Of a stretch of DNA of 64,000 bases, positions 8,181 through 14,215 are shown one piece after another. Position 1 is the stretch's first letter, and every line of letters starts with the position of its first letter. Below the pieces are notes generated by a model. The model searched no databases, was not told the origin of the DNA, and saw only the letters and a list, made by a program, of their open reading frames with translations. The stretch spans positions 372,001 to 436,000 of the forward strand of contig JADKKB010000001.1 in the NCBI GenBank assembly GCA_016720705.1, read 5' to 3'. A program made the position numbers and the translations under genes. The stretch comes from Chloracidobacterium sp. Its GTDB lineage: Bacteria; Acidobacteriota; Blastocatellia; Pyrinomonadales; Pyrinomonadaceae.

Positions 8181-8259
8181 CAACGTCACCAAAGCCGGCG
8201 GGCACAAATACGCCAACCTCGTCCAGATCGAACGTAACGGGAATGGTGTTAAAGTTTAA
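8181..8259 (+). repeat. Repeat R, copy 1 (with a longer reading-frame end)
   Basis: The copy starts CAACGTCACCAAAGCC and keeps the oxidoreductase reading frame up to QIER. Instead of stopping after N, it continues NGNGVKV and a TAA at 8257-8259. It may therefore preserve an older 3' end of the oxidoreductase gene. It is followed directly by TTGAGGTAAATA and the ATG of the next antitoxin. Confidence 0.85.
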
Positions 8260-8271
8260 TTGAGGTAAATA

Positions 8272-8502
8272 ATGACTACAGCAACAATGGACATAATGGA
8301 AAGGGTTGAATCGCTCCCTATCGATATGAAGATAGAATTGGTCGATAAGATTCTCGAAAGCTTGACGCCGAACCAGAAAGAGATCGATGAACTCTGGAAG
8401 ATCGAAGTCGAACGACGTATCGATGATCTGGAAAGCGGCAAAGCTAAGACAATTCCCGGCGAGCAGGTCTTTGCAAACATTCGCGAGAGATACGGAAAGT
8501 GA
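8272..8502 (+). CDS. Addiction-module antitoxin (TIGR02574-like)
   Basis: This 76-residue acidic protein with MERVESLPIDMKIELVDKILESL matches the N-terminal helix pattern of 'putative addiction module component' antitoxins. The GAGGT ribosome-binding site lies 9 bases before the ATG. Its TGA overlaps the GTG start of the next gene (GTGA), so translation is coupled. It is predicted to bind and neutralise the ParE-type toxin at 8499 and to repress the operon. Confidence 0.78.
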   Translation: MTTATMDIMERVESLPIDMKIELVDKILESLTPNQKEIDELWKIEVERRIDDLESGKAKTIPGEQVFANIRERYGK

Positions 8503-8792
8503 ATTATCGCTTTCTAGATGAGGCCGAAGCTGAGTTTTACGACGCCGTTGCGTATTATGAAGATTGCGAAGGCGGTTTGGGGATTGAACTGTCTCGCGAA
8601 GTCTTTAAGGCAATAGATCGAATCATTGCGTTACCCGCAGCATGGTCGCCTTACTCAAACCGAACCCGACGATGCCTGTTGAATCGTTTCCCGTATGGAA
8701 TCATTTACCGACATCTCGAAGATACGATCACAATATTTGCCGTAATGCAGCTCAATCGCGAGCCGGGATACTGGAAAGATAGATTGAAGTAG
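8499..8792 (+). CDS. RelE/ParE-family toxin
   Basis: This 97-residue protein starts at a GTG that overlaps the antitoxin stop. Family signatures are FLDEAEAEFYDAVAYYE, the central helix GIELSREVFKAIDRI, the RRCLLNRFPYGIIYR strand and a terminal VMQLNREPGYWKDR. Such proteins poison gyrase or cleave ribosome-bound mRNA; the ParE-like length and the missing RelE catalytic set favour the former, but this is not certain. Repeat R copy 2 starts about 7 bases after the stop. Confidence 0.82.
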   Translation: MNYRFLDEAEAEFYDAVAYYEDCEGGLGIELSREVFKAIDRIIALPAAWSPYSNRTRRCLLNRFPYGIIYRHLEDTITIFAVMQLNREPGYWKDRLK

Positions 8793-8798
8793 TGACGA

Positions 8799-8924
8799 AC
8801 TGCCCCACCGCCGGCTGGGATCACGTCAAAACCGCGAGCGTTAGCGACCGGGCAGACGATCCACGTCACCAAAGCCGGCGAGCACAAATACGCCAACCTC
8901 GTCCAGATCGAAAGGAATTGAACT
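8799..8924 (+). repeat. Repeat R, copy 2 (with inserted REP palindrome)
   Basis: The copy starts GAACTGCCCCACCGCCG, diverges where a palindrome CCGCGAGCGTTAGCGACCGGG sits (8832-8852), then resumes at CACGTCACCAAAGCCGGCG and runs to GGAATTGAA. Copy 4 carries the same type of insertion at the same place. Confidence 0.85.
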
Positions 8925-8946
8925 AGTGATAAAATGATATTGAGGT
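8925..8946 (+). promoter_or_regulatory. Shared leader of antitoxin genes (-10-like box and SD)
   Basis: AGTGATAAAATG through TTGAGGT matches 19 of 22 bases at 12519-12540, upstream of an unrelated antitoxin. It contains a TAAAAT -10-like box and a GAGGT ribosome-binding site. A shorter form (TTGAGGTAAATA) precedes the 8272 gene. Confidence 0.5.
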
Positions 8947-8953
8947 AAATACA

Positions 8954-9187
8954 ATGACCGTAAAAGAAGCAGTACTAGAAGACCTTGAAACCTTGCCCGC
9001 AGTAAAACAGCAGGAAGTTCTCGATTTTGTTCAATTTCTCAAATCAAAAGAAGTGAAGCGTAAACCACGCCGGTCATTGCAGGGCAGTCTGGCACATTTG
9101 AATATAAAATGGACCGAGGAAGATATGCGCCAAGCTCGAAATGAGATGTGGCGTGGCTACACGAAGGATACCGAAGACGAGAAATAG
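8954..9187 (+). CDS. DUF2281-type (VapB-like) antitoxin
   Basis: This 77-residue protein has the N-terminal pattern LEDLETLPAVKQQEVLDFVQFLKSK, typical of DUF2281 antitoxins, and a C-terminal acidic/arginine-rich tail that would wrap the toxin. The GAGGT ribosome-binding site is 8 bases upstream. The PIN toxin gene follows after 3 bases. It is predicted to neutralise the VapC-type RNase and to autoregulate the pair. Confidence 0.78.
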   Translation: MTVKEAVLEDLETLPAVKQQEVLDFVQFLKSKEVKRKPRRSLQGSLAHLNIKWTEEDMRQARNEMWRGYTKDTEDEK

Positions 9188-9190
9188 CCG

Positions 9191-9595
9191 ATGGATCATA
9201 TCGTTGTCGACACAAACGTTGTTATCTGGTACTTCACTGGCCCTAAGCTGTCATCCGCTTCGGGTCAGGCCGCCATTGTAGCCGCACAGCAAAGCGGCGG
9301 TTCGATATACGTTTCGTCGATCACGATAGTAGAGTTGATCTATTTGATCGAGAAGAAACGGGTCGCCCCTGATGTCCTCAACAAGCTTCGCGAAGCCCTT
9401 TATGACGACTCGACCGCCTTCGAGCTTGTCGAACTCACGCAAAAGTTGGCTGACGAAGTTCAAAATATCGACCGCTCGACCGTCGCCGACATGCCCGACC
9501 GGATAATCGCGGCCACTGCCTTGCATCTCAACCTTCCCCTGGTAACGAGCGACGGCAATATCCGCAAGCTGAAGAATGTGGAGACGTTATGGTAA
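9191..9595 (+). CDS. VapC-type PIN-domain toxin
   Basis: This 134-residue PIN domain starts VVDTNVVIWYF, with the first metal-binding aspartate in D-T-N. The second acidic site lies in SSITIVELIYLIE, and the last acidic residues are in ADMPDRIIAATALHLNLPLVTSDGNIRKL. This is the full set expected for a Mg-dependent RNase. It pairs with the DUF2281 protein upstream. Its stop codon TAA shares bases with the beginning of repeat R copy 3, which marks a sharp cassette boundary. Confidence 0.85.
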   Translation: MDHIVVDTNVVIWYFTGPKLSSASGQAAIVAAQQSGGSIYVSSITIVELIYLIEKKRVAPDVLNKLREALYDDSTAFELVELTQKLADEVQNIDRSTVADMPDRIIAATALHLNLPLVTSDGNIRKLKNVETLW

Positions 9596-9733
9596 CGCTG
9601 CCCCACCGCCGCCTGGGACATGCAGAAATTCTTCTACAACGTCACCAAAGCCGGCGAGCACAAATACGCCAACCTCGTCCAGATCGAAAGGAATTGAAAT
9701 GATGCGGTCTAGTTCAAAGTTGATTGAAGTGTG
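9594..9733 (+). repeat. Repeat R, copy 3 (near-identical to copy 0)
   Basis: It begins AACGCTGCCCCACCGCCG inside the VapC stop codon and matches the oxidoreductase 3' end over about 120 bases with only a few changes (for example GATCGAAAGG instead of GATCCAAAGG). The flank provides the AAAGG ribosome-binding site and the ATG of the downstream lipoprotein gene. Confidence 0.92.
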
Positions 9734-10298
9734 TGTGCTGGCGGCGTTATCGTTCCTAGCTGCGGCAACCTTTTGCGGGTGCGGCTCTTTTGGGAGAGAT
9801 TCCATTACTCATACGGCTTCGCCGCTCAAGACACCAGATCTGCCGACGATGGTGAACGCACGAAACGCACCGCGTCCTACTCCGACCATCGAGCTGGAAG
9901 ACTCGAAGAATCTTAAGTGCGGCAATAACGATTATCAGTTGAGAGTAGTTCGGCCGTACCCAGATGAATATCTAAATTTGGAGCTCTCATCGGGGGGACA
10001 GGTTTCGACAATCAGAACGCCCGGCTGGAATGAGTATCAGAACGTCTGGGCGACGACCGCCGTCACCAAAGACGGGTTTGATATCTCAGTCGAACGGGGG
10101 ACGCGATACGGGCGGGAACTCCACCTTAGATTCAAATGTAACGATGAGAGATTTGTACTTGTCGAGGTCGAGAGTGAAATGTTCGATAAGTATGACCGAA
10201 GCGAGAAAGTTGAGAGCAAGAGAAAAAAAGTGATTCCGATTCCGAGTATCCCTTTCGCTGAAGTGTCGATTGAAGAGTATACGAGCATTGAGCCGTAA
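9699..10298 (+). CDS. Hypothetical lipoprotein/secreted protein (island cargo)
   Basis: This 199-residue protein starts at a double ATG that lies inside repeat R copy 3, with AAAGGAA as ribosome-binding site. It has an N-terminal signal segment (VCVLAALSFLAAATFCGCGS); either cysteine could be lipidated, although neither fits a perfect lipobox. A proline-rich linker follows (about 45-65), then a beta-rich domain without recognised motifs. Because the start lies in R, the cargo gene is fused to the host gene's downstream flank. It is followed by palindromic block F2b. Function is unknown. Confidence 0.55.
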   Translation: MMRSSSKLIEVCVLAALSFLAAATFCGCGSFGRDSITHTASPLKTPDLPTMVNARNAPRPTPTIELEDSKNLKCGNNDYQLRVVRPYPDEYLNLELSSGGQVSTIRTPGWNEYQNVWATTAVTKDGFDISVERGTRYGRELHLRFKCNDERFVLVEVESEMFDKYDRSEKVESKRKKVIPIPSIPFAEVSIEEYTSIEP

Positions 10299-10310
10299 CT
10301 CGCTCCCGAA

Positions 10311-10511
10311 GCACTAAAACTGCCTCACGCAGGCCATAGAGTTCGAGGCGAAGCAGTACAAATAGGTCACGACACTGGGAACTCTTCATCGCGTAGCGAT
10401 GGTTTGGATGTAGCCGTGGGTCTGAACCCACGGAAAGATGAAAACGGATCCTCGTCGCGTAGCGACGACTGACCATTGCGACGCGGATCCAATTGTCGCT
10501 GACGCGACAAG
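10311..10511 (+). repeat. F2 palindromic block, copy b
   Basis: It has the same order of palindromes as copy a: a TGCCTCACGCAGGCC start, ATCGCGTAGCGATGG, CCGTGGGTCTGAACCCACGG, TCGTCGCGTAGCGACGA and TTGTCGCTGACGCGACAA. It separates the lipoprotein gene from the DUF433/DUF5615 pair and contains no reading frame I would call. Confidence 0.85.
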
Positions 10512-10520
10512 GTTTCGATA

Positions 10521-10526
10521 TATAAT
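10521..10526 (+). promoter_or_regulatory. -10 box of the DUF433/DUF5615 pair
   Basis: A perfect TATAAT lies 8 bases before the ATG at 10534, which would give a leaderless or nearly leaderless transcript. No clear -35 box is seen; the bases upstream belong to the F2b palindromes. Confidence 0.45.
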
Positions 10527-10533
10527 TTGAATT

Positions 10534-10782
10534 ATGAACGATAGAGAACTATTAAATAGAATCACGTTAAACCCAAAAGTGATGACCGGGAAACCGGTTA
10601 TTAGAGGTACGCGCTTGACCGTCGAGTTCATCCTGAACCTCTTGGCTCACGGAGCGACGACGAATGAGATTCTGGCTGAGTATGAAGGGATAGAGCCGGA
10701 AGACATACAGGCGTGTCTGCTATTTGCCGGAGAATCATTAAGCCGGACGGAATTTATGCCGCTTGTGATGGAGACTCCATAA
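10534..10782 (+). CDS. DUF433-type antitoxin
   Basis: This 82-residue protein has the DUF433 hallmark ITLNPKVMTGKPVIRGTRLT followed by EFILNLLAHGATTNEIL and the helix-turn-helix-like YEGIEPEDIQACL. DUF433 proteins are encoded upstream of DUF5615 PIN-like proteins in predicted type II toxin-antitoxin pairs, as seen here with a 1-base gap. It is predicted to act as the DNA-binding antitoxin. Confidence 0.85.
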   Translation: MNDRELLNRITLNPKVMTGKPVIRGTRLTVEFILNLLAHGATTNEILAEYEGIEPEDIQACLLFAGESLSRTEFMPLVMETP

Positions 10783-10783
10783 T

Positions 10784-11128
10784 ATGCGGTTTCTCGTTGA
10801 TGAATGTACCGGCCCAATGGTTGCGGAATGGCTGCGGGCAGGCGGCCACGAGGTCTTTTCGGTTTTCGATGATGCTCGTGGAATTTCCGATCGCCAAGTT
10901 TTTGCCAGGGCATTCGACGAACATTGGATACTGATAACTAACGATAAAGACTTTGGCGAAATGGTTTTTCGTGAGCAGCGTGAACATCACGGAATCATAT
11001 TTCTTCGGTTGGATGATGAGCGAGCTGCAAATAAGATCAACGTACTTAGGCAATTGATCGCGAATTACTCCGCGAAGCTGCCCGGACACTTTGTTACGGT
11101 CTCAGAAACTAAAGTGAGGTTCGCATAA
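10784..11128 (+). CDS. DUF5615 PIN-like toxin
   Basis: This 114-residue protein begins MRFLVDECTGPMVAEWL (acidic D-E site). It has the central ILITNDKDFGEMVF motif with conserved aspartates and ends in a typical HFVTVSETKVRF strand. These are features of DUF5615/Mut7-C-like PIN-fold proteins, which are probable RNases. It is coupled to the DUF433 gene. The TAA stop shares bases with the start of repeat R copy 4. Confidence 0.85.
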   Translation: MRFLVDECTGPMVAEWLRAGGHEVFSVFDDARGISDRQVFARAFDEHWILITNDKDFGEMVFREQREHHGIIFLRLDDERAANKINVLRQLIANYSAKLPGHFVTVSETKVRFA

Positions 11129-11254
11129 CGTTGCCCCACCGCCGCATGGGATCATGTCAGAACCGCGAGCGGTAGCGACCGGGTTTCTTACAACGTCACT
11201 AAAGCCGGCGAGGTCAAATACGCCAACCTCGTCCAGATCGAAAGGAATTGAAAT
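11128..11254 (+). repeat. Repeat R, copy 4 (with inserted REP palindrome)
   Basis: The copy begins AACGTTGCCCCACCGCCG at the toxin stop. A 21-base palindrome (CCGCGAGCGGTAGCGACCGG, 11163-11183) interrupts the CAGAA/TTTCTTAC junction, and the copy then continues to GAAAGGAATTGAAATGGAG. It shares the insertion site with copy 2, and the variant GGCGAGGTCAAATACG with copy 5. Confidence 0.88.
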
Positions 11255-11265
11255 GGAGACGCATG

Positions 11266-11556
11266 ATGGAAAAAGAAGTAAGGGATCAAGCACTTGAGGT
11301 TCAGGAACGAATACGAGATGTCCTGTTCAACGAATGGGATCCAATCGGTGTCAACGATTACGCTCCGAGGGATGAATACGACGCCTATATCGGAGGAATC
11401 TACAGGCTCTTAACGAATGACGTAGATGCTGAAACTCTCGCGACACACCTTCGTAACCTCGAAATTGAGCAAATGGAGTGTCCAACGACGCACGAGCATC
11501 GAACTAAGATTGCAGAGAGTCTTCTGCAACTCGATATTTCGCTTACAAAGAACTAA
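11266..11556 (+). CDS. DUF1871-like small acidic protein (island cargo)
   Basis: This 96-residue acidic protein contains IRDVLFNEWDPIGVND and DEYDAYIGGIYRLL. This 'WDPIGV...DEYD.Y' pattern recurs in small proteins of the DUF1871 type and in immunity-like proteins. The second of two adjacent ATGs (11263, 11266) is preferred because GGAG lies 7 bases upstream. No toxin partner is visible next to it. A short F2-like tail (TTGCCTCACGAAGG) follows before repeat R copy 5. Function is unknown. Confidence 0.55.
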   Translation: MEKEVRDQALEVQERIRDVLFNEWDPIGVNDYAPRDEYDAYIGGIYRLLTNDVDAETLATHLRNLEIEQMECPTTHEHRTKIAESLLQLDISLTKN

Positions 11557-11582
11557 CATTGCCTCACGAAGGCTGAATTGCT

Positions 11583-11664
11583 GGCGAGGTCAAATACGCC
11601 AACCTCGTCCAGATCGAAAGGAATTGAAATGGTGCGGTCTAGTTTTGATGGTGAGTGAAGTGTG
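11583..11664 (+). repeat. Repeat R, copy 5 (short)
   Basis: Only the last part of R is present, from GGCGAGGTCAAATACGCC through GAAAGGAATTGAAATGGTGCGGTCTAG. It is joined upstream to a fragment of an F2 block. The flank again carries a start codon (MVRSSFDGE, then stop). Confidence 0.88.
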
Positions 11665-11684
11665 GGTGCAACGAGTTGATCAAG

Positions 11685-12224
11685 ATGGTTGAGTCTGATT
11701 GGAAGTTTAAGATTTTGGAAGGTTTGCCAGCGACTGGGGATCTACCGATTCAGTTCAGCGCGACTGGTATGGGTATGCATAGCGAAGGACTTGTATCCAA
11801 GTTCTGGTCGGAATCATCAAATGAGTCATGGATTGGTAATTTCCAACGGGGACTTAACCTCTTTGACCATGCTGTCCAACATCCCAATTTAGTTGACATA
11901 ATCATAGTTGCAGGCGGCGACGTATATATTGTCAATCCTGAACGCCGAACGCTACAAGATAATTTTGGCGGAGACTTTGAAACAATCACTGCTGTACCCG
12001 ATCAAAGTTTATACATATTTGGCACGTCTATAGCCTTTGAAGCCGTAGGCCCCAAAGGCCGGACATGGCGTAGTGCCCGAATCGCCCTCGATGGTATCAG
12101 ATCGCTAAATCTGGAAGGCTCGGATCTTACGGGTGAAGCGTACAATCAGGATGACCAATGGATACCATTCTCGTTAGATGTTGTCTCTGGTGAATTTACA
12201 GGCGGAGCGGATATATGGTGGTAA
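11685..12224 (+). CDS. Hypothetical protein (island cargo, immunity-like in style)
   Basis: This 179-residue protein from the ATG at 11685 (an upstream in-frame GTG at 11655 is possible) has no signal peptide and a beta-rich, tryptophan-containing sequence ending in GGADIWW. No family is recognised. Size and acidity resemble cytoplasmic immunity proteins of polymorphic toxins, but no toxin is nearby. It lies between R copy 5 and F2 block c. Confidence 0.5.
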   Translation: MVESDWKFKILEGLPATGDLPIQFSATGMGMHSEGLVSKFWSESSNESWIGNFQRGLNLFDHAVQHPNLVDIIIVAGGDVYIVNPERRTLQDNFGGDFETITAVPDQSLYIFGTSIAFEAVGPKGRTWRSARIALDGIRSLNLEGSDLTGEAYNQDDQWIPFSLDVVSGEFTGGADIWW

Positions 12225-12281
12225 GCAAATCAAAGCAAGAAAGCACTGAATTCGCAGTCGAAGAGCTTAAGTTAACTCTGG

Positions 12282-12500
12282 AAGGCGATAAAGTTTGAGG
12301 CAAAGCGGTTCAAATAGGTTACGAAGCAGGAAGTCTTCATCGCGTAGCGATGGTTTGAATGTAGCCGTGGGTTTCTGGCACAAAGGACGTGCCAGTGTTG
12401 CGGTAGACCCGCAACCGTAACCCACGGAAAGGATAAAAACATATCCTCGTCGCGTAGCGACGACTGACCATTGCGACGCGGAGCCAATTGTCTCTGACGT
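12282..12500 (+). repeat. F2 palindromic block, copy c, with nested hairpins
   Basis: This is the same block as a and b, but the CCGTGGGTTT/AACCCACGG hairpin is opened by an extra 40-odd bases that contain two more perfect hairpins: CTGGCAC...GTGCCAG (12375-12395) and TTGCGG...CCGCAA (12398-12414). It fills the gap between 12225 and 12546, which has no gene. Confidence 0.8.
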
Positions 12501-12518
12501 TACTGGGCCGTTGCATAC

Positions 12519-12540
12519 AGTGATAAAATATTTTTGAGGT
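12519..12540 (+). promoter_or_regulatory. Shared leader of antitoxin genes (second copy)
   Basis: AGTGATAAAATA through TTGAGGT matches the leader at 8925-8946 in 19 of 22 bases. It places GAGGT 6 bases before the ATG at 12547. Confidence 0.5.
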
Positions 12541-12546
12541 GAAAAT

Positions 12547-12783
12547 ATGTCTGAAGTACTATTAACGTTGCCGGATGACCTAGCTAGCGAGGCTAAAGAG
12601 TTGGGACTATTTAAGCCCTTACTTGTCGCATCTTTGTTCAAGGAAGAGATTCGCCGTCGAAAGTCGAATCGTCTTTTCGCCACAGCGGAACGTCTTGCCC
12701 TGGCTGGCGAGCCGATGTCCGAAGAAGAAGTCATGGCCGAAGTCCGCGCGGTTCGCGAAGAGCGCCGTTCCAGGCTTAAATAG
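12547..12783 (+). CDS. Putative antitoxin of a PIN-toxin pair
   Basis: This 78-residue protein begins SEVLLTLPDDLASEAKELGL, a strand followed by a helix as in small ribbon-helix-helix or VapB-like antitoxins. It ends in a highly charged helix (EEEVMAEVRAVREERRSRLK) suited to binding a toxin. It lies 2 bases before a PIN-domain gene, which supports the antitoxin role. The family is not firmly recognised. Confidence 0.7.
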   Translation: MSEVLLTLPDDLASEAKELGLFKPLLVASLFKEEIRRRKSNRLFATAERLALAGEPMSEEEVMAEVRAVREERRSRLK

Positions 12784-12785
12784 CG

Positions 12786-13202
12786 ATGCGAATTGTAGTC
12801 GATACAAATGTAGTCGTATCGGGACTGTTATTTGGCGGAGCTCCGCTCAAAGTGCTTCGAGCCGCTTCGTTGGGCATCGTGGATCTATTCACAAGTAATG
12901 CTCTCGTTGCAGAGTTTTCTGAGGTAATCGAGAGGCCGCATCTTGATCGTAAGTTTTCCGAGGCAAATGCAACGAGACGCCGATTGGTAAGCGACTATCA
13001 AGCGATCGTCACAGTAGTGAATGTCGCACCGCTAGCGGAGAGAGTTTCTCGCGATTTTGACGATGACGAAGTCCTGGCCTGTGCACTCGCTGCAGACTGC
13101 GAATTCATCGTAACCGGCGACAAAGACCTCTTGGTCCTTAGTGAATACAGAGGAATCCGTATCTTAAATCCCACTGACTTCTTAGCCGAGATCGAACTTT
13201 AA
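12786..13202 (+). CDS. PIN-domain toxin (COG1569-like)
   Basis: This 138-residue protein begins RIVVDTNVVVSGLLFGG, the usual start of the COG1569 'putative toxin component' PIN family. The other acidic sites appear in FSEVIERP, DDDEVLACALAADC and IVTGDKDLL. The full metal-binding set is visible, so it is probably an active RNase. The pair differs in family from the VapBC pair at 8954-9595. Confidence 0.85.
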   Translation: MRIVVDTNVVVSGLLFGGAPLKVLRAASLGIVDLFTSNALVAEFSEVIERPHLDRKFSEANATRRRLVSDYQAIVTVVNVAPLAERVSRDFDDDEVLACALAADCEFIVTGDKDLLVLSEYRGIRILNPTDFLAEIEL

Positions 13203-13216
13203 GCTATGGCTAATCA

Positions 13217-13350
13217 AACCGCCGCCTGGGACATGCAGAAATTCTTCTACAACGTCACCAAAGCCGGCGAGCACAAATACGCCAACCTCGTCCAGATCCA
13301 AAGGAATTGAACTGATGCAGTCTAATTCGAGATTGAGAGAAGTCCGTGGT
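13217..13350 (+). repeat. Repeat R, copy 6
   Basis: It starts AACCGCCGCCTGGGACATGC about 15 bases after the PIN-toxin stop and runs through GGAATTGAACTGATGCAGTC. It shares GATCCAAAGG with copy 0 rather than the GATCGAAAGG of copies 2-5. The flank encodes MQSNSRLREVRG and a stop. Confidence 0.9.
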
Positions 13351-13372
13351 TAAGCGTTCTGGCTACTAATTT

Positions 13373-13771
13373 ATGCGTGAGATAGTTCTCAAAAAATTCT
13401 TTGAAGGCGAGGCAGATAGTGAAACTCTTGCGAGCGATCTGGCAGGCACCATCGAAACAAGCGGCACGTCATCGCATTACCGTATTGAGGACATGGACGG
13501 TGAGTTCGAGATAACCGGCAAACATCTTGTCAGTCTTTGCGATGCCGTGATTGAAGGAAAACTAGATCCAAGCCAACTCGAAACTATTGGCTTCTGTTTG
13601 GTTGCGTCGGATGCGTTTCATTGGGATACCGACGTCGGCGACGGAGAAATCATCGCTCAGACTTGTTTCGACTGGTCAGAACCGCGAATCAATTTTGCAT
13701 TAACCCTCGATAACGTCAAGAAGTTTCGCGAACGGCTGATTATCGGCAAGAATGTTTTTGTCACACCCTGA
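13373..13771 (+). CDS. Hypothetical acidic protein (island cargo)
   Basis: This 132-residue soluble protein starts MREIVLKKFFEGEADSETLASDL and has a C-terminal half containing FHWDTDVGDGEIIAQTCFDWSEP. No family is recognised. It has no partner toxin; block F2d and the transposase region follow. Like the 11266 and 11685 genes it is a single small cytoplasmic protein between R and F2 elements. Confidence 0.5.
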   Translation: MREIVLKKFFEGEADSETLASDLAGTIETSGTSSHYRIEDMDGEFEITGKHLVSLCDAVIEGKLDPSQLETIGFCLVASDAFHWDTDVGDGEIIAQTCFDWSEPRINFALTLDNVKKFRERLIIGKNVFVTP

Positions 13772-13786
13772 ATAATCATGGTGAAT

Positions 13787-13935
13787 TGGTCACGAAGCTG
13801 GGAAGTCTTCATCGCGTAGCGATGGTTTGAATGTAGCCGTGGGTTTTAACCCACGGGATGGATGAAAACAGATCCTCGTCGCGTAGCGACGACTGACCAT
13901 TGCGACGCGGATCCAATTGTCGCTGACGCGACGAG
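13787..13935 (+). repeat. F2 palindromic block, copy d
   Basis: It contains CATCGCGTAGCGATGG, GCCGTGGGTTTTAACCCACGG, TCGTCGCGTAGCGACGA and TTGTCGCTGACGCGACGA in the same order as the other copies. An inverted copy of its CCGTGGG hairpin plus GCTACATTC follows at 13955-13981, which ties the F2 family to the REP set around the transposase. Confidence 0.85.
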
Positions 13936-13953
13936 GTTATTTGGTTTGACGCA

Positions 13954-14203
13954 CCGTGGGTTTTAACCCACGGCTACATTCACGGAAGACGAAACCGACG
14001 GAATAGCGAACGAGATGTGCCTGAAAGGCACGGATTTAATAGCGTCGGGAGAATCCCGACGATTACGACGGAACGATGATTGTGTCCCTGTAAGGGACAA
14101 ATTGAAAGGACTGGGAATTCGTCCCTTACAGGGACGGAACGTATTGTTGATCCATAACGTCGGGTTTCACCCGACGCTATTAAATACGTCCCCTTCGGGG
14201 ACA
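13954..14203 (+). repeat. REP/BIME palindromes upstream of the RAYT gene
   Basis: At least six short palindromes stand in a row: CCGTGGGTTTTAACCCACGG, GTGCCTGAAAGGCAC, CGTCGGGAGAATCCCGACG, TGTCCCTGTAAGGGACA, CGTCCCTTACAGGGACG and CGTCGGGTTTCACCCGACG, followed by a CGTCCCC/GGGGAC hairpin. The 26 bases at 14158-14183 recur exactly at 14709-14734 on the other side of the transposase gene. Confidence 0.88.
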
Positions 14204-14215
14204 ACTAATGCATAA

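Noticed and set aside
6683..13350. CRISPR array
   Set aside because: The repeats are 80-150 bases, protein-coding in origin, irregularly spaced and separated by whole genes; no cas genes are present.
6683..13350. Classical integron cassette array
   Set aside because: No integron integrase is visible in the window, and the R copies lack the paired inverted core sites of attC; they keep a host reading frame instead.
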